A DNA stretch of 7,379 nt from Clostridia bacterium. GTDB lineage: Bacteria > Bacillota > Clostridia > Christensenellales > Borkfalkiaceae. The stretch is from contig JAGAUH010000024.1 in NCBI GenBank assembly GCA_017620875.1, forward strand, positions 1 through 7,379. Direction: 5' to 3'. Numbering within the stretch: position 1 is the first letter of the stretch; each line of letters starts with the position of its first letter. Both the position numbers and the translations under genes were made by a program. Below the pieces are notes generated by a model, which made no database searches, had not been told where the DNA came from, and was given only the letters and a program-made list of their open reading frames with translations. Shown one piece after another: positions 1 through 5,584 of this stretch.

Positions 1-196
1 AATTATTTTCGTTTTTAAGAAGAAATATACCTTCTTGACCGATTTGCCTTGCAATATCGCTATTGCCCGGCATACGATAAGCATCTACGCTTTTATTAGC
101 GTTGCTTGTTAAGTTTATTCCTATTACGGATAATATTGCAATAAGGATAACCGAACAATAAGTTAAAATCTTTTTTATATTAAAAACCTTTTTCAT
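1..196 (-). CDS. Membrane-anchored or secreted GH3-type glycosidase (beta-glucosidase-like), N-terminal fragment
   Basis: This is the first 65 codons of a gene that continues past the left edge. The start is the ATG at 194-196, with a G-rich Shine-Dalgarno (AAGGGGG, about 201-207) immediately upstream. Residues 2-9 are basic and residues 10-29 hydrophobic, so the protein should be exported or held by a signal anchor. Residues 46-65 read SDIARQIGQEGIFLLKNENN, which resembles the (A)R-x(2)-x-EGIVLLKNE signature of glycoside hydrolase family 3. In canonical GH3 enzymes this segment opens the second, C-terminal domain. Finding it right after the signal sequence fits the clostridial GH3 enzymes with permuted domain order. 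The family hydrolyses terminal beta-linked sugars. The gene lies 11 nt after the lipoprotein stop codon, so the two are co-transcribed. The family call rests on one motif in a short fragment; the exact substrate cannot be inferred. Confidence 0.62.
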   Translation of the reverse strand, partial: MKKVFNIKKILTYCSVILIAILSVIGINLTSNANKSVDAYRMPGNSDIARQIGQEGIFLLKNENN

Positions 197-207
197 ATTA
201 ACCCCCT

Positions 208-1047
208 TTATGCTTCTGGCGTCCAGTGAGCAGTGTAACTATACTCTACCGTAATAGTAACGTTGCATGCCGGCATTGTAAATGACTTTTCGTTTAACAC
301 GTCTTGTCCGTTTACCTTTAAACTCTTTAAAGAATAATGGTCGTTACAACTAACCGTTAAAGTAACTTGCGTACCCATAGTGGCAGAAGAAACGTTTGCA
401 GTTACCGTACCACCATCTACGTTATTAATTGTAATAGTGTATTGAACCTTAGAAAATACTGCGGATACGGTTACGTTTTTAGTTAAAGTAAAGGTATTTC
501 CAGTTATCTTTTCTCCGTCTACCGTGTAATAATCTAATTTATATCCCGTTTCTGCCGTGCTAGAAAGTGTAATGGTATCCCCGTATTTTCCACTTGTTTG
601 CGTTGCCAAAACTGTTCCGCCAATAGCATTAGTTACACTTACGCTGTAAATTTGCGCAACGGAAGAACTAGATACTTGGCTAGAAGAACTACTAGGAGTT
701 ATACTACTAGAACTAACTACACTAGAAGAACTAAAACTCTCGCTAGAACTTGGTTGAGAACTAGAAGAACTAGAACTTGGTGCAATACTCTCACTAGAAG
801 AACTAGAACTTGGCGCCTTGCTCTCGCTAGAAGAACTAACTATTTGTATACTAGAACTTTCTACTACTACAGAACTCTCGCTAGGCTTTTCGCTATTAGA
901 AGACGTAGCACTAACTTGCTCCGAACTTTGGCTAGAAACGCTAGTACTACTAGTTGAATTACTAGCAACTTCGTTTTGTCTACCCGTACAAGCAACGACA
1001 GACAAAGCCAAAACCGTTACTAATAAAGCGCATAAAATCTTTTTCAT
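208..1047 (-). CDS. Serine-rich surface lipoprotein with two InlB B-type repeats
   Basis: A 279-residue predicted lipoprotein. Residues 1-20 are a lipoprotein signal (basic MKK, hydrophobic core, VVAC lipobox) with lipidation expected at Cys20. Residues about 28-131 form a low-complexity linker dominated by serine, with Glu, Pro and Val interspersed, typical of a flexible wall-spanning stalk. Two similar beta-rich modules follow at about 134-199 and 203-270. Each has the pattern Y-x-[VI]-[ST]-[VI]-x-N-x(2)-GGTV, then G-x(2)-[IV]-T-L, then a closing [FV]-x-L/M-x(3)-[NV]-V-T-[VI] strand. This matches divergent InlB B-repeat (Flg_new_2-like) domains found on Gram-positive surface proteins. No catalytic motif is visible. 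The ATG at 1045-1047 has a strong AAGGAGG at 1054-1060 with a 6-nt spacer. The GH3-type gene follows in the same operon, so a role in presenting or binding at the surface alongside that enzyme is possible but inferred. Confidence 0.85.
   Translation of the reverse strand: MKKILCALLVTVLALSVVACTGRQNEVASNSTSSTSVSSQSSEQVSATSSNSEKPSESSVVVESSSIQIVSSSSESKAPSSSSSSESIAPSSSSSSSQPSSSESFSSSSVVSSSSITPSSSSSQVSSSSVAQIYSVSVTNAIGGTVLATQTSGKYGDTITLSSTAETGYKLDYYTVDGEKITGNTFTLTKNVTVSAVFSKVQYTITINNVDGGTVTANVSSATMGTQVTLTVSCNDHYSLKSLKVNGQDVLNEKSFTMPACNVTITVEYSYTAHWTPEA
761..838. repeat. 33-bp in-frame tandem repeat in the serine linker
   Basis: A 20-bp string (CTAGAAGAACTAGAACTTGG on the plus strand) occurs identically at 761-780 and 794-813. 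Its first 12 bases recur at 827-838, giving a 33-bp period. On the coding (minus) strand one unit equals 11 residues of the form APSSSSSSESI. Because the period is a multiple of three, copy-number changes would alter stalk length without a frameshift. Confidence 0.75.
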
Positions 1048-1059
1048 TTATATCCTCCT

Positions 1060-1075
1060 TTGGCAATGCTGCCAA
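1060..1075 (-). promoter_or_regulatory. Inverted repeat touching the lipoprotein Shine-Dalgarno site
   Basis: TTGGCA and TGCCAA arms flank a 4-nt loop, and the inner arm ends at the first base of AAGGAGG (1054-1060). In the mRNA a 6-bp hairpin would sit directly upstream of, and share a base with, the ribosome site. It could affect initiation or mRNA stability, or at DNA level be a short operator. The function is inferred. Confidence 0.35.
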
Positions 1076-1168
1076 TTAACGTAACACAATAAAATATTTC
1101 GTTTAAACTATGCATAAATTTTTACAAAGAGTTATATTTTAAACAAAAAATTTCCACGTTACAAATAT

Positions 1169-1197
1169 ATTATATCAAATTAAAAAATGATTGTACA
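1169..1197 (-). promoter_or_regulatory. SigA-type promoter of the lipoprotein/GH3 operon
   Basis: On the minus strand, TGTACA (1192-1197, 4 of 6 to the -35 consensus) is 17 bp from a perfect TATAAT (-10, plus-strand bases 1169-1174). Transcription would start near 1162, leaving a leader of about 115 nt before the ATG at 1047. Confidence 0.6.
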
Positions 1198-1208
1198 TAC
1201 CAAAAATA

Positions 1209-1230
1209 GCATTTTTTTATCAAAAAATGC
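1209..1230. repeat. AT-rich inverted repeat in the divergent spacer
   Basis: GCATTTTTT (1209-1217) is the exact reverse complement of AAAAAATGC (1222-1230), with a TATC loop. It lies just upstream of the minus-strand -35 box. It could be a protein-binding palindrome or a chance product of the A/T runs. It is not in a position where a terminator is needed. Confidence 0.4.
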
Positions 1231-1297
1231 AATTTAACAATTTACTCTTATCATTTATTTTTATTTTAAAAAAATAAAAAAATATACAAAAAATTTA

Positions 1298-1326
1298 TTG
1301 CTATTTATTTTTGTTAGGTATATAAT
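1298..1326 (+). promoter_or_regulatory. SigA-type promoter of the zinc-ribbon MATE gene
   Basis: TTGCTA (1298-1303, 4 of 6 to the -35 consensus) is spaced 17 bp from a perfect TATAAT (1321-1326). The expected start near 1333 gives a leader of about 75 nt before the ATG at 1410. Confidence 0.6.
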
Positions 1327-1399
1327 CTTTTTTGGTTAATTTTAAAAAGCATTTTTTTTAATATTTTATCCCGTTTTTTTATTGACCTTTTTTGAGGCT

Positions 1400-1404
1400 A
1401 GGAG
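1400..1404 (+). promoter_or_regulatory. Ribosome binding site fixing the MATE start at 1410
   Basis: AGGAG at 1400-1404 sits 5 nt before ATG 1410. An in-frame TTG at 1392 would put this purine box inside the coding region and has no comparable site of its own, so ATG 1410 is preferred. Confidence 0.8.
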
Positions 1405-1409
1405 TTTTT

Positions 1410-2990
1410 ATGATAGCAAAAAAATGCCCTTGTTGTGGGGCAAGCGTAGAAGTAGACGCAGAAACTAATTCCGTTTGTAAATTTTGTGGCGCTACCCTTT
1501 TTGACGAAACTGCGGTAACCGCACAAGCGTTACAACCAAAAAACACAACGAACACCCAAAACGAAAATATAAACGATAACGATATCGTAGAAGAAAATAA
1601 TAATAACGATAGCAGTAAAAAAAACAAGCATAAAAAGTTTTTTGATAAAAGCCTTTTTACTTTAAAAGACGGGCTTGGAGAACTAAACCTTTTTAAACTT
1701 GCAATACCGCACTTTTTAGATTTATTTTTTATTTCTACCCTAGCGCTTATCTCTACTATAGTAATAAATAGATTTATCCCAGGTGGTGCAGTTGCGGTAG
1801 AAGCCGCCAACCGCTTAATAAACATTATTATAGTTATTACAAACTTAATTTGCACGGGCGCTAATATACTTATTAGTATCTACATGGGGCGAGAAGACTT
1901 AGAAACCGTTAGAAAACTTTGCTACATAAATATTGTTTTTACCATAATTATTAACGTTTTGCTATCCGTAATAATTTTTATTTTTGCAGAACCGTTTTTA
2001 AATTTGGTAAACTCTAACTCTACCCCAGAAGAAATACGTACGGGACTTGTTTATTTAAGAGTAAGGGTTTGCTTTTTAAGTATGAATAGTTTGTCTACTT
2101 GTTTACTAGGTATGCTTAGATGTTTTGGCGACAATAAACCAACCCTTATTTCAGGTATAATTCAGACGATAGTTTCTACGGGACTAAACTTTTTAGCGCT
2201 AACGCAAAAAACACAAACGGCAAAATTATATTGGGTTAGTTTTGCGCCTGTTATTGCAACTTTCGTAGGGCTTTCTATTTCTTATATATGTTGGAAATTA
2301 AAAAGATTTAAACTTACTTGCAAAATAGACTTTAAACTACTAGGTAAACTACTTAAAGTTGGCGCGCCGGGTGGCGTTAGTAACCTTTCTTACACCTTAT
2401 CTCAACTAATTACCACGGCTTTCGTTTTTGCTTTGCCACTACCTTATAAAAACGCAAGGGTTTACTTAAACCAAATTTTGTATATGGTATACCACTTTGG
2501 TTACGCCCTAGGCAACGCAAACGCTATTATGGTTGGTAGAAGATGTGGCGCAGGCGATTTAGAAACTGCGGACAAAATGCACAAGCAAAACATATTTATT
2601 GCAGTTATTTCTAACGCGGTTTTCTTTACTTTAGTATTTGCTTGCAAAGATTTAATATTTAAAGTATTTTCCCCTGATGCCGAAACAATGAAAATTATTA
2701 CTATAGTTTTAGCCATAGACTTTTTTGTTGAAATTGGTAGAGCCTTTAACCATATGGGAGAATTTGGACTTAACGGCGTTGGCGACGTTTACGCTACGAC
2801 TATTATATCCGTTTCTGGTTGTTGGCTAATTAGCGTTTTACTCGCCTATATTTTTGGCGTACTATTAGACATGAAACTAGTGGGTATTTGGCTAGCCTTT
2901 GCCATTGACGAAATAGTAAGAGGAATGCTATACTTAATAAGATGGTGTAGCGGAAGGTGGAAAAAGAAATTTATAGAGAAAAGAATTTAA
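1410..2990 (+). CDS. MATE-family transporter with an N-terminal zinc ribbon
   Basis: A 526-residue polytopic membrane protein. Residues 6-27 carry a four-cysteine zinc ribbon: CPCCG (Cys6, Cys8, Cys9) and CKFCG (Cys23, Cys26). A polar linker rich in Asn, Asp and Lys follows (about 42-78). From about residue 92 onward the protein is a MATE (multidrug and toxin extrusion) transporter with about 12 hydrophobic helices. Supporting features are LRCFGDNKPT (236-245, the GD-x-KTP-like loop of the first half), VGAPGGVSNLSYTLSQ (317-332, opening the second half), GNANAIMVGRRCGAGDLETA (368-387, a MATE-type small-residue and basic loop) and the C-terminal VGIWLAF...RWCSGRWK segment (491-518). MATE proteins export cationic drugs or metabolites using H+ or Na+ gradients. 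The core is the usual size; the roughly 80-residue cytosolic extension is extra. A terminator follows at 2997, so it is likely monocistronic. The substrate is unknown. Confidence 0.88.
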   Translation: MIAKKCPCCGASVEVDAETNSVCKFCGATLFDETAVTAQALQPKNTTNTQNENINDNDIVEENNNNDSSKKNKHKKFFDKSLFTLKDGLGELNLFKLAIPHFLDLFFISTLALISTIVINRFIPGGAVAVEAANRLINIIIVITNLICTGANILISIYMGREDLETVRKLCYINIVFTIIINVLLSVIIFIFAEPFLNLVNSNSTPEEIRTGLVYLRVRVCFLSMNSLSTCLLGMLRCFGDNKPTLISGIIQTIVSTGLNFLALTQKTQTAKLYWVSFAPVIATFVGLSISYICWKLKRFKLTCKIDFKLLGKLLKVGAPGGVSNLSYTLSQLITTAFVFALPLPYKNARVYLNQILYMVYHFGYALGNANAIMVGRRCGAGDLETADKMHKQNIFIAVISNAVFFTLVFACKDLIFKVFSPDAETMKIITIVLAIDFFVEIGRAFNHMGEFGLNGVGDVYATTIISVSGCWLISVLLAYIFGVLLDMKLVGIWLAFAIDEIVRGMLYLIRWCSGRWKKKFIEKRI

Positions 2991-2996
2991 AGAAAT

Positions 2997-3040
2997 GCGA
3001 ATTATCTTAAAAAGATAGTTCGCTTTCGTTTTATTTTTTT
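2997..3040 (+). terminator. Rho-independent terminator after the zinc-ribbon MATE gene
   Basis: Arms 2997-3008 and 3012-3023 form a 12-bp stem (one G-U pair) around an AAA loop. A T-rich run follows to 3040. It begins 6 nt after the stop codon and separates the two MATE genes transcriptionally. Confidence 0.85.
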
Positions 3041-3066
3041 AAAAAAATTTGATATACTTATATAAA
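3038..3066 (+). promoter_or_regulatory. Candidate promoter of the second MATE gene
   Basis: TTTAAA (3038-3043, 4 of 6) is 17 bp from TATAAA (3061-3066, 5 of 6), giving a start near 3073 and a very short leader. TATACT at 3053-3058 is an alternative -10 box with a poorer -35. Some promoter is expected here because a strong terminator precedes it. Which box is used is uncertain. Confidence 0.4.
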
Positions 3067-3087
3067 ATAAGTTTTTAAGGGAAAAGT

Positions 3088-4470
3088 ATGAAAGACTTAA
3101 CGGTTGGCAACCCTACCAAGGTTTTATGGAAGTTTTGCTTGCCACTTTTTGGCAGTATTATATTTCAACAACTATACAACCTTGCAGATAGCATAGTTGC
3201 AGGACAATTTATTGGTGAAAACGCGCTTGGTGCAGTTAGTAACAGTTACGAAATTACCCTTATATTTTTAGCGTTTGCAACGGGGTGTAACGTGGCGGGT
3301 TCGGTTATTGCGTCTAGGTTGTTTGGGGCAAAAAAGTTTTCCGAACTAAAAACCGCAATTTATACCACCTTTATTTCTACCGCGATACTCACCGTTACCC
3401 TTATGTTTCTAGGCATATTATTATACAATCCGTTACTTAAAGGTATAAACACTAGAGAAGAAATTTTTAAGGATAGTAGTCTATATTTAAAAATATATAT
3501 TTGGGGCTTACCGTTTTTGTTTTTTTACAACCTTGCAAACGGCTTATTTTCCGCGCTTGGCGATAGCGTTACTCCATTTATATTTTTAGCCTTTTCTAGC
3601 ATTGCTAATATTGGACTTGATATTTTATTGGTTGCAAAGTTTAATATGGGCGTAGCGGGTGTTGCGTGGGCAACCTTTATTTGTCAAGGAGTTAGTTGTG
3701 TTGGCGCAACTACCCTACTACTTTTTAAACTAACTAAAATTAAAACCCAAGAAAAACCTAAACTATTTTCTACCACTTCTTTAAAGGCGTTTGTTACACT
3801 TGCCATACCAACGACTATGCAACAAAGTTTTGTTTCGGTTGGAAATATTTTAGTGCAAAGGGTTGTAAACTCTTTTGGCATAGAAGCAGGTTACGGCGCG
3901 GCAATAAAGTTACATAACTTATTAATTACTAGTTTTTCTGCCCTAGCAAACGGCGTTTCTAGTTACACTAGCCAAAACTTAGGAGCAAACAAACCGGAAA
4001 GAATTTTTAAAGGATTTACTAGCGGTATAAAAATGGCGGTAATACTATTTACCCCAATAATCTTATTATATATTTTCTTTGGTAAATATTGCCTAGTGCT
4101 TTTTGCAAAAGATTTTAGCCTATCTAGTTTCTCATCGGAAAACTTACACGCAGGCATAATGCTCCTTAGAATTATTTCGCCTTTTGATTATTTATCCATT
4201 TTAAAACTATTTATGGATGGAGTTTTGCGTGGCGCAGGAAGAATTAAAGAATTTACTTTTGCCACCTTTGTAGATTTATTTTTAAGAGTAATTTTTGCAA
4301 ATATCTTTTCTAAATTTTGGGGAACAACGGGCATTTGGCTTGCTTGGCCTATCGGTTGGGTTGCAACCACCGTTATTACAGGTATATTTTTTGTTAAAGG
4401 CGATTGGTTTAAAAAACGAAAAGAATACTCCCCTCAATCAGATTTACCAACTTGCGAAATTACCGAATAA
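3088..4470 (+). CDS. MATE-family efflux transporter
   Basis: A 460-residue protein of normal MATE length with about 12 transmembrane helices and no extra domains. Family features are the N-terminal PLFGSIIFQQLYNLADSIVA segment (19-38) leading into FIGENALGAVS (41-51), the GLFSALGDSVTPF loop (152-164), IANIGLDILLV (172-182) and the mid-protein AIPTTMQQSFVSVGNILVQR (239-258). SYTSQNLGANKPERI (292-306) and DGVLRGAGRIKEF (377-389) follow in the second half. This pattern fits the clostridial MATE branch that includes MepA- and DinF-like proteins, which export cationic compounds by H+/Na+ antiport. The start ATG 3088 has AAGGGA at 3077-3082 with a 5-nt spacer. The sequence differs clearly from the upstream MATE protein, so this is not a recent tandem duplication. 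Asparagine codons are mainly AAC, as in the other chromosomal genes here. The substrate cannot be told from sequence. Confidence 0.92.
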   Translation: MKDLTVGNPTKVLWKFCLPLFGSIIFQQLYNLADSIVAGQFIGENALGAVSNSYEITLIFLAFATGCNVAGSVIASRLFGAKKFSELKTAIYTTFISTAILTVTLMFLGILLYNPLLKGINTREEIFKDSSLYLKIYIWGLPFLFFYNLANGLFSALGDSVTPFIFLAFSSIANIGLDILLVAKFNMGVAGVAWATFICQGVSCVGATTLLLFKLTKIKTQEKPKLFSTTSLKAFVTLAIPTTMQQSFVSVGNILVQRVVNSFGIEAGYGAAIKLHNLLITSFSALANGVSSYTSQNLGANKPERIFKGFTSGIKMAVILFTPIILLYIFFGKYCLVLFAKDFSLSSFSSENLHAGIMLLRIISPFDYLSILKLFMDGVLRGAGRIKEFTFATFVDLFLRVIFANIFSKFWGTTGIWLAWPIGWVATTVITGIFFVKGDWFKKRKEYSPQSDLPTCEITE

Positions 4471-4490
4471 AAACAAATAATTATAAAACT

Positions 4491-4523
4491 AAAAATCGTG
4501 CCGAGTTTTCGGCACGATTTTTT
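4491..4523. terminator. Bidirectional intrinsic terminator between convergent genes
   Basis: A 14-bp perfect stem (4491-4504 with 4509-4522) closes on a GTTT loop. The stem has a G/C-rich core (CGTGCCG/CGGCACG) with flanking A5 and T5-6 tracts, so it can terminate the MATE gene on the plus strand and the 228-aa gene on the minus strand. The latter gene's TGA stop (4523-4525) abuts the stem. Confidence 0.9.
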
Positions 4524-5209
4524 CAAACATTATTTTTTATTAAATTCTCCAATTGTTGTACAGAAGGAATCATTATTTTAGATATAAACTCAATGTGAAT
4601 ACTATTTTTTTCACTTTGATTATAAAAAAAGCAAGAAATTCGATTTATATAATTATTTTTATATCCAACAAAAAAAATAACACCCACACCTTCCATCCCA
4701 TTAATAGTTGGAATTTTATAATAATACTCATCTTCTTTATAAGCAGATTTAGAGAACATATTAAAATTAAACAAATTACGAAAAACATTTATAAACTTAT
4801 CTACATTAAGAAAATAACTTCTGATTAATTCCGGAAAAGAACCTTGATTTTCTACTTTGTACCATTCTAACTTATCTTTACAAAAGTTATATACATTTCT
4901 TCCCTTTAAATATAAGCCATCCACAACTTTTTCGCTTTTATTATTTAAATCCCAAAGCTCTGAAATATTGTAGAAATTACCTTCTTTATCTATAAACTTA
5001 ACCAGATTATCTTCGTCATCTTTTAAAATTTCAGAAACTCTTAAACTATAGCTATCTGGCAATACAAACTCAATCTCCGCATTAGGCTCAGATAACAATG
5101 AAAGCGACCTTACGGCCACAGGATTATTAAGCATATCTAAAAGTAATGTTAATTTTTCATTTAACATATAACTGGTAGCAAGCAATAATTCTTTTTTATT
5201 TATATCCAT
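4523..5209 (-). CDS. Uncharacterised 228-aa soluble protein, divergent from an HTH regulator
   Basis: I do not recognise the family. The protein has no signal peptide, no clear transmembrane helix and no nucleotide-binding, nuclease or metal-binding motif I can name. Residues 1-30 look helical (leucine-rich, amphipathic). Residues 44-80 alternate like strands with acidic turns. Residues 124-150 form a second helical, aromatic-rich part. Residues 161-210 look like beta-strands with repeated aromatic and Asn residues (EDEYYYKIP, GVGVIFFVGYKNN, ISCFFYNQ). The C-terminus (211-228) is helical. ATG 5207-5209 has a purine-rich ribosome site (AAGGGGGGAG, 5215-5224) with a 5-nt spacer. It has a full-consensus promoter overlapping a palindrome, and ends in a shared terminator. 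Asparagine is AAT in 26 of 27 cases, unlike the AAC preference around it, suggesting recent acquisition. Possible roles (effector, toxin, defence or stress protein under the neighbouring regulator) are inference only. Confidence 0.85.
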   Translation of the reverse strand: MDINKKELLLATSYMLNEKLTLLLDMLNNPVAVRSLSLLSEPNAEIEFVLPDSYSLRVSEILKDDEDNLVKFIDKEGNFYNISELWDLNNKSEKVVDGLYLKGRNVYNFCKDKLEWYKVENQGSFPELIRSYFLNVDKFINVFRNLFNFNMFSKSAYKEDEYYYKIPTINGMEGVGVIFFVGYKNNYINRISCFFYNQSEKNSIHIEFISKIMIPSVQQLENLIKNNV

Positions 5210-5242
5210 ACCAGCTCCCCCCTTTTCTTTATCTTATGTGTA

Positions 5243-5254
5243 CATTATATAATG
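5243..5254. promoter_or_regulatory. Palindromic candidate operator over the -10 box of the unknown gene
   Basis: CATTATATAATG is a perfect 12-bp palindrome covering the minus-strand -10 box (5244-5249). Its 11-bp portion ATTATATAATG recurs at 5299-5309. Binding of the neighbouring HTH protein here would block RNA polymerase. The regulator-site pairing is inferred from position. Confidence 0.5.
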
Positions 5255-5272
5255 CAAAAATCTATTTGTCAA
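5244..5272 (-). promoter_or_regulatory. Full-consensus SigA promoter of the 228-aa gene
   Basis: Read on the minus strand, TTGACA (plus-strand bases 5267-5272) lies exactly 17 bp from TATAAT (5244-5249), matching both boxes at all 12 positions. Transcription should begin near 5237, giving a leader of about 28 nt. Such strength suggests the gene is normally held off by a repressor. Confidence 0.85.
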
Positions 5273-5292
5273 GTATTTTTTTAAAATATAAT
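5266..5292 (+). promoter_or_regulatory. Candidate promoter of the HTH regulator
   Basis: TTGTCA (5266-5271, 5 of 6) is followed by TATAAT (5287-5292), but the spacer is a short 15 bp. The -35 overlaps the divergent promoter's -35 on the other strand. An alternative pair is TTTAAA (5280-5285), 17 bp, TATAAT (5303-5308). That pair would start transcription near the Shine-Dalgarno and lose it, so it is less likely. Confidence 0.4.
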
Positions 5293-5309
5293 GTAAATAT
5301 TATATAATG
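5286..5309. promoter_or_regulatory. Candidate operator cluster before the HTH start codon
   Basis: The 8-mer ATATAATG occurs at 5286-5293 and 5302-5309, and also inside the palindrome at 5247-5254. In addition, TATAAT (5287-5292) and ATTATA (5299-5304) form an inverted repeat with a 6-bp centre. ATTATATAATG at 5299-5309 lies 55 bp from its copy at 5244-5254. The arrangement fits autoregulation by the HTH protein. High A/T content makes chance matches more likely. Confidence 0.42.
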
Positions 5310-5321
5310 TGGAGATAATAT

Positions 5322-5522
5322 ATGAAACTTAGAATTTTAGATATTTTAAAAGAGCAAAACAAAACTAAATATTGGCTTTATATCAGACTTGGACTTAGTT
5401 ACCAAAACTTTAGTAAATTAATAAATAACCAAACCACTTCTATTAAGTTTGAAAACTTAAAAGCCTTATGTGAGATTTTAGAGTGTAAACCAAACGATTT
5501 GTTTGAAGAATACTATAAATAA
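5322..5522 (+). CDS. Small Cro/CI (XRE)-family HTH transcriptional regulator
   Basis: A 66-residue protein that is almost entirely one helix-turn-helix domain of the Cro/CI type, close to the small HTH_26/YozG-like group. Helix 1 covers about 2-11 (LRILDILKEQ). Helix 2 (14-23) and the recognition helix (about 26-35, SYQNFSKLIN) form the DNA-reading unit. The segment 43-61 (FENLKALCEILECKPNDLF) is the typical closing pair of helices, with the CKPNDLFE end characteristic of the family. There is no added ligand-binding or dimerisation domain. ATG 5322 has GGAG at 5311-5314 with a 7-nt spacer. The gene is divergent from the 228-aa gene, and the spacer holds repeated AT-rich palindromes, so it likely represses both promoters. 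Its Asn codons are mostly AAC (5 of 6), matching the chromosome rather than its partner. The signal it responds to is unknown. Confidence 0.9.
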   Translation: MKLRILDILKEQNKTKYWLYIRLGLSYQNFSKLINNQTTSIKFENLKALCEILECKPNDLFEEYYK

Positions 5523-5526
5523 AAGT

Positions 5527-5560
5527 TACCCCGCGCTAGTTTTAGCACGGGGTATTTTTT
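5527..5560. terminator. Intrinsic terminator after the HTH gene, probably bidirectional
   Basis: Arms 5527-5538 and 5543-5554 form a G/C-rich stem with one C-A mismatch and a GTTT loop, followed by T6 (5555-5560) on the plus strand. On the minus strand the stem is followed by AACTTTTATTT, so it may also end the copA-copZ transcript, less efficiently. Confidence 0.87.
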
Positions 5561-5584
5561 AGTAAATTATAAAAATTTAATCTA

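Larger units (their letters stand above)
1048..1409. other. AT-rich divergent intergenic spacer
   Basis: A 362-bp spacer between the divergent lipoprotein and first MATE genes. It is almost all A/T with many homopolymer runs. It contains the promoter pairs at 1169-1197 (minus) and 1298-1326 (plus), the hairpin beside the lipoprotein ribosome site at 1060-1075, and a GCATTTTTT/AAAAAATGC inverted repeat at 1209-1230. No ORF, tRNA or riboswitch was recognised. The predicted untranslated leaders are long: roughly 115 nt for the lipoprotein and 75 nt for the MATE gene. Confidence 0.7.

Noticed and set aside
598..1084. Two plus-strand ORFs opposite the lipoprotein gene, one rich in Arg/Thr
   Set aside because: They are antisense readings of the serine-codon repeats; they have no ribosome site and no plausible protein composition.
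1254..1278. A/T-only inverted repeat TTTATTTTT/AAAAATAAA as a terminator or origin element
   Set aside because: With pure A/T runs such matches are expected by chance; no G/C stem, DnaA boxes or iterons accompany it.
1392..1409. Upstream TTG start adding six residues to the zinc-ribbon MATE protein
   Set aside because: The AGGAG at 1400-1404 is correctly spaced for ATG 1410 and would lie inside the longer version.
1379..1855. Minus-strand ORF of 158 aa overlapping the first MATE gene
   Set aside because: It is a shadow of the zinc-ribbon/MATE coding frame, which has clear domains, a ribosome site and a promoter.
4553..4828. Plus-strand ORF of 91 aa opposite the unknown gene
   Set aside because: It is an Ile/Lys-rich antisense frame with no ribosome site. 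The minus-strand gene has a consensus promoter and Shine-Dalgarno.
4523..5522. Classical type II toxin-antitoxin pair
   Set aside because: The genes are divergent rather than overlapping in one operon, and the 228-aa protein shows no known toxin motif, so this label is not supported.
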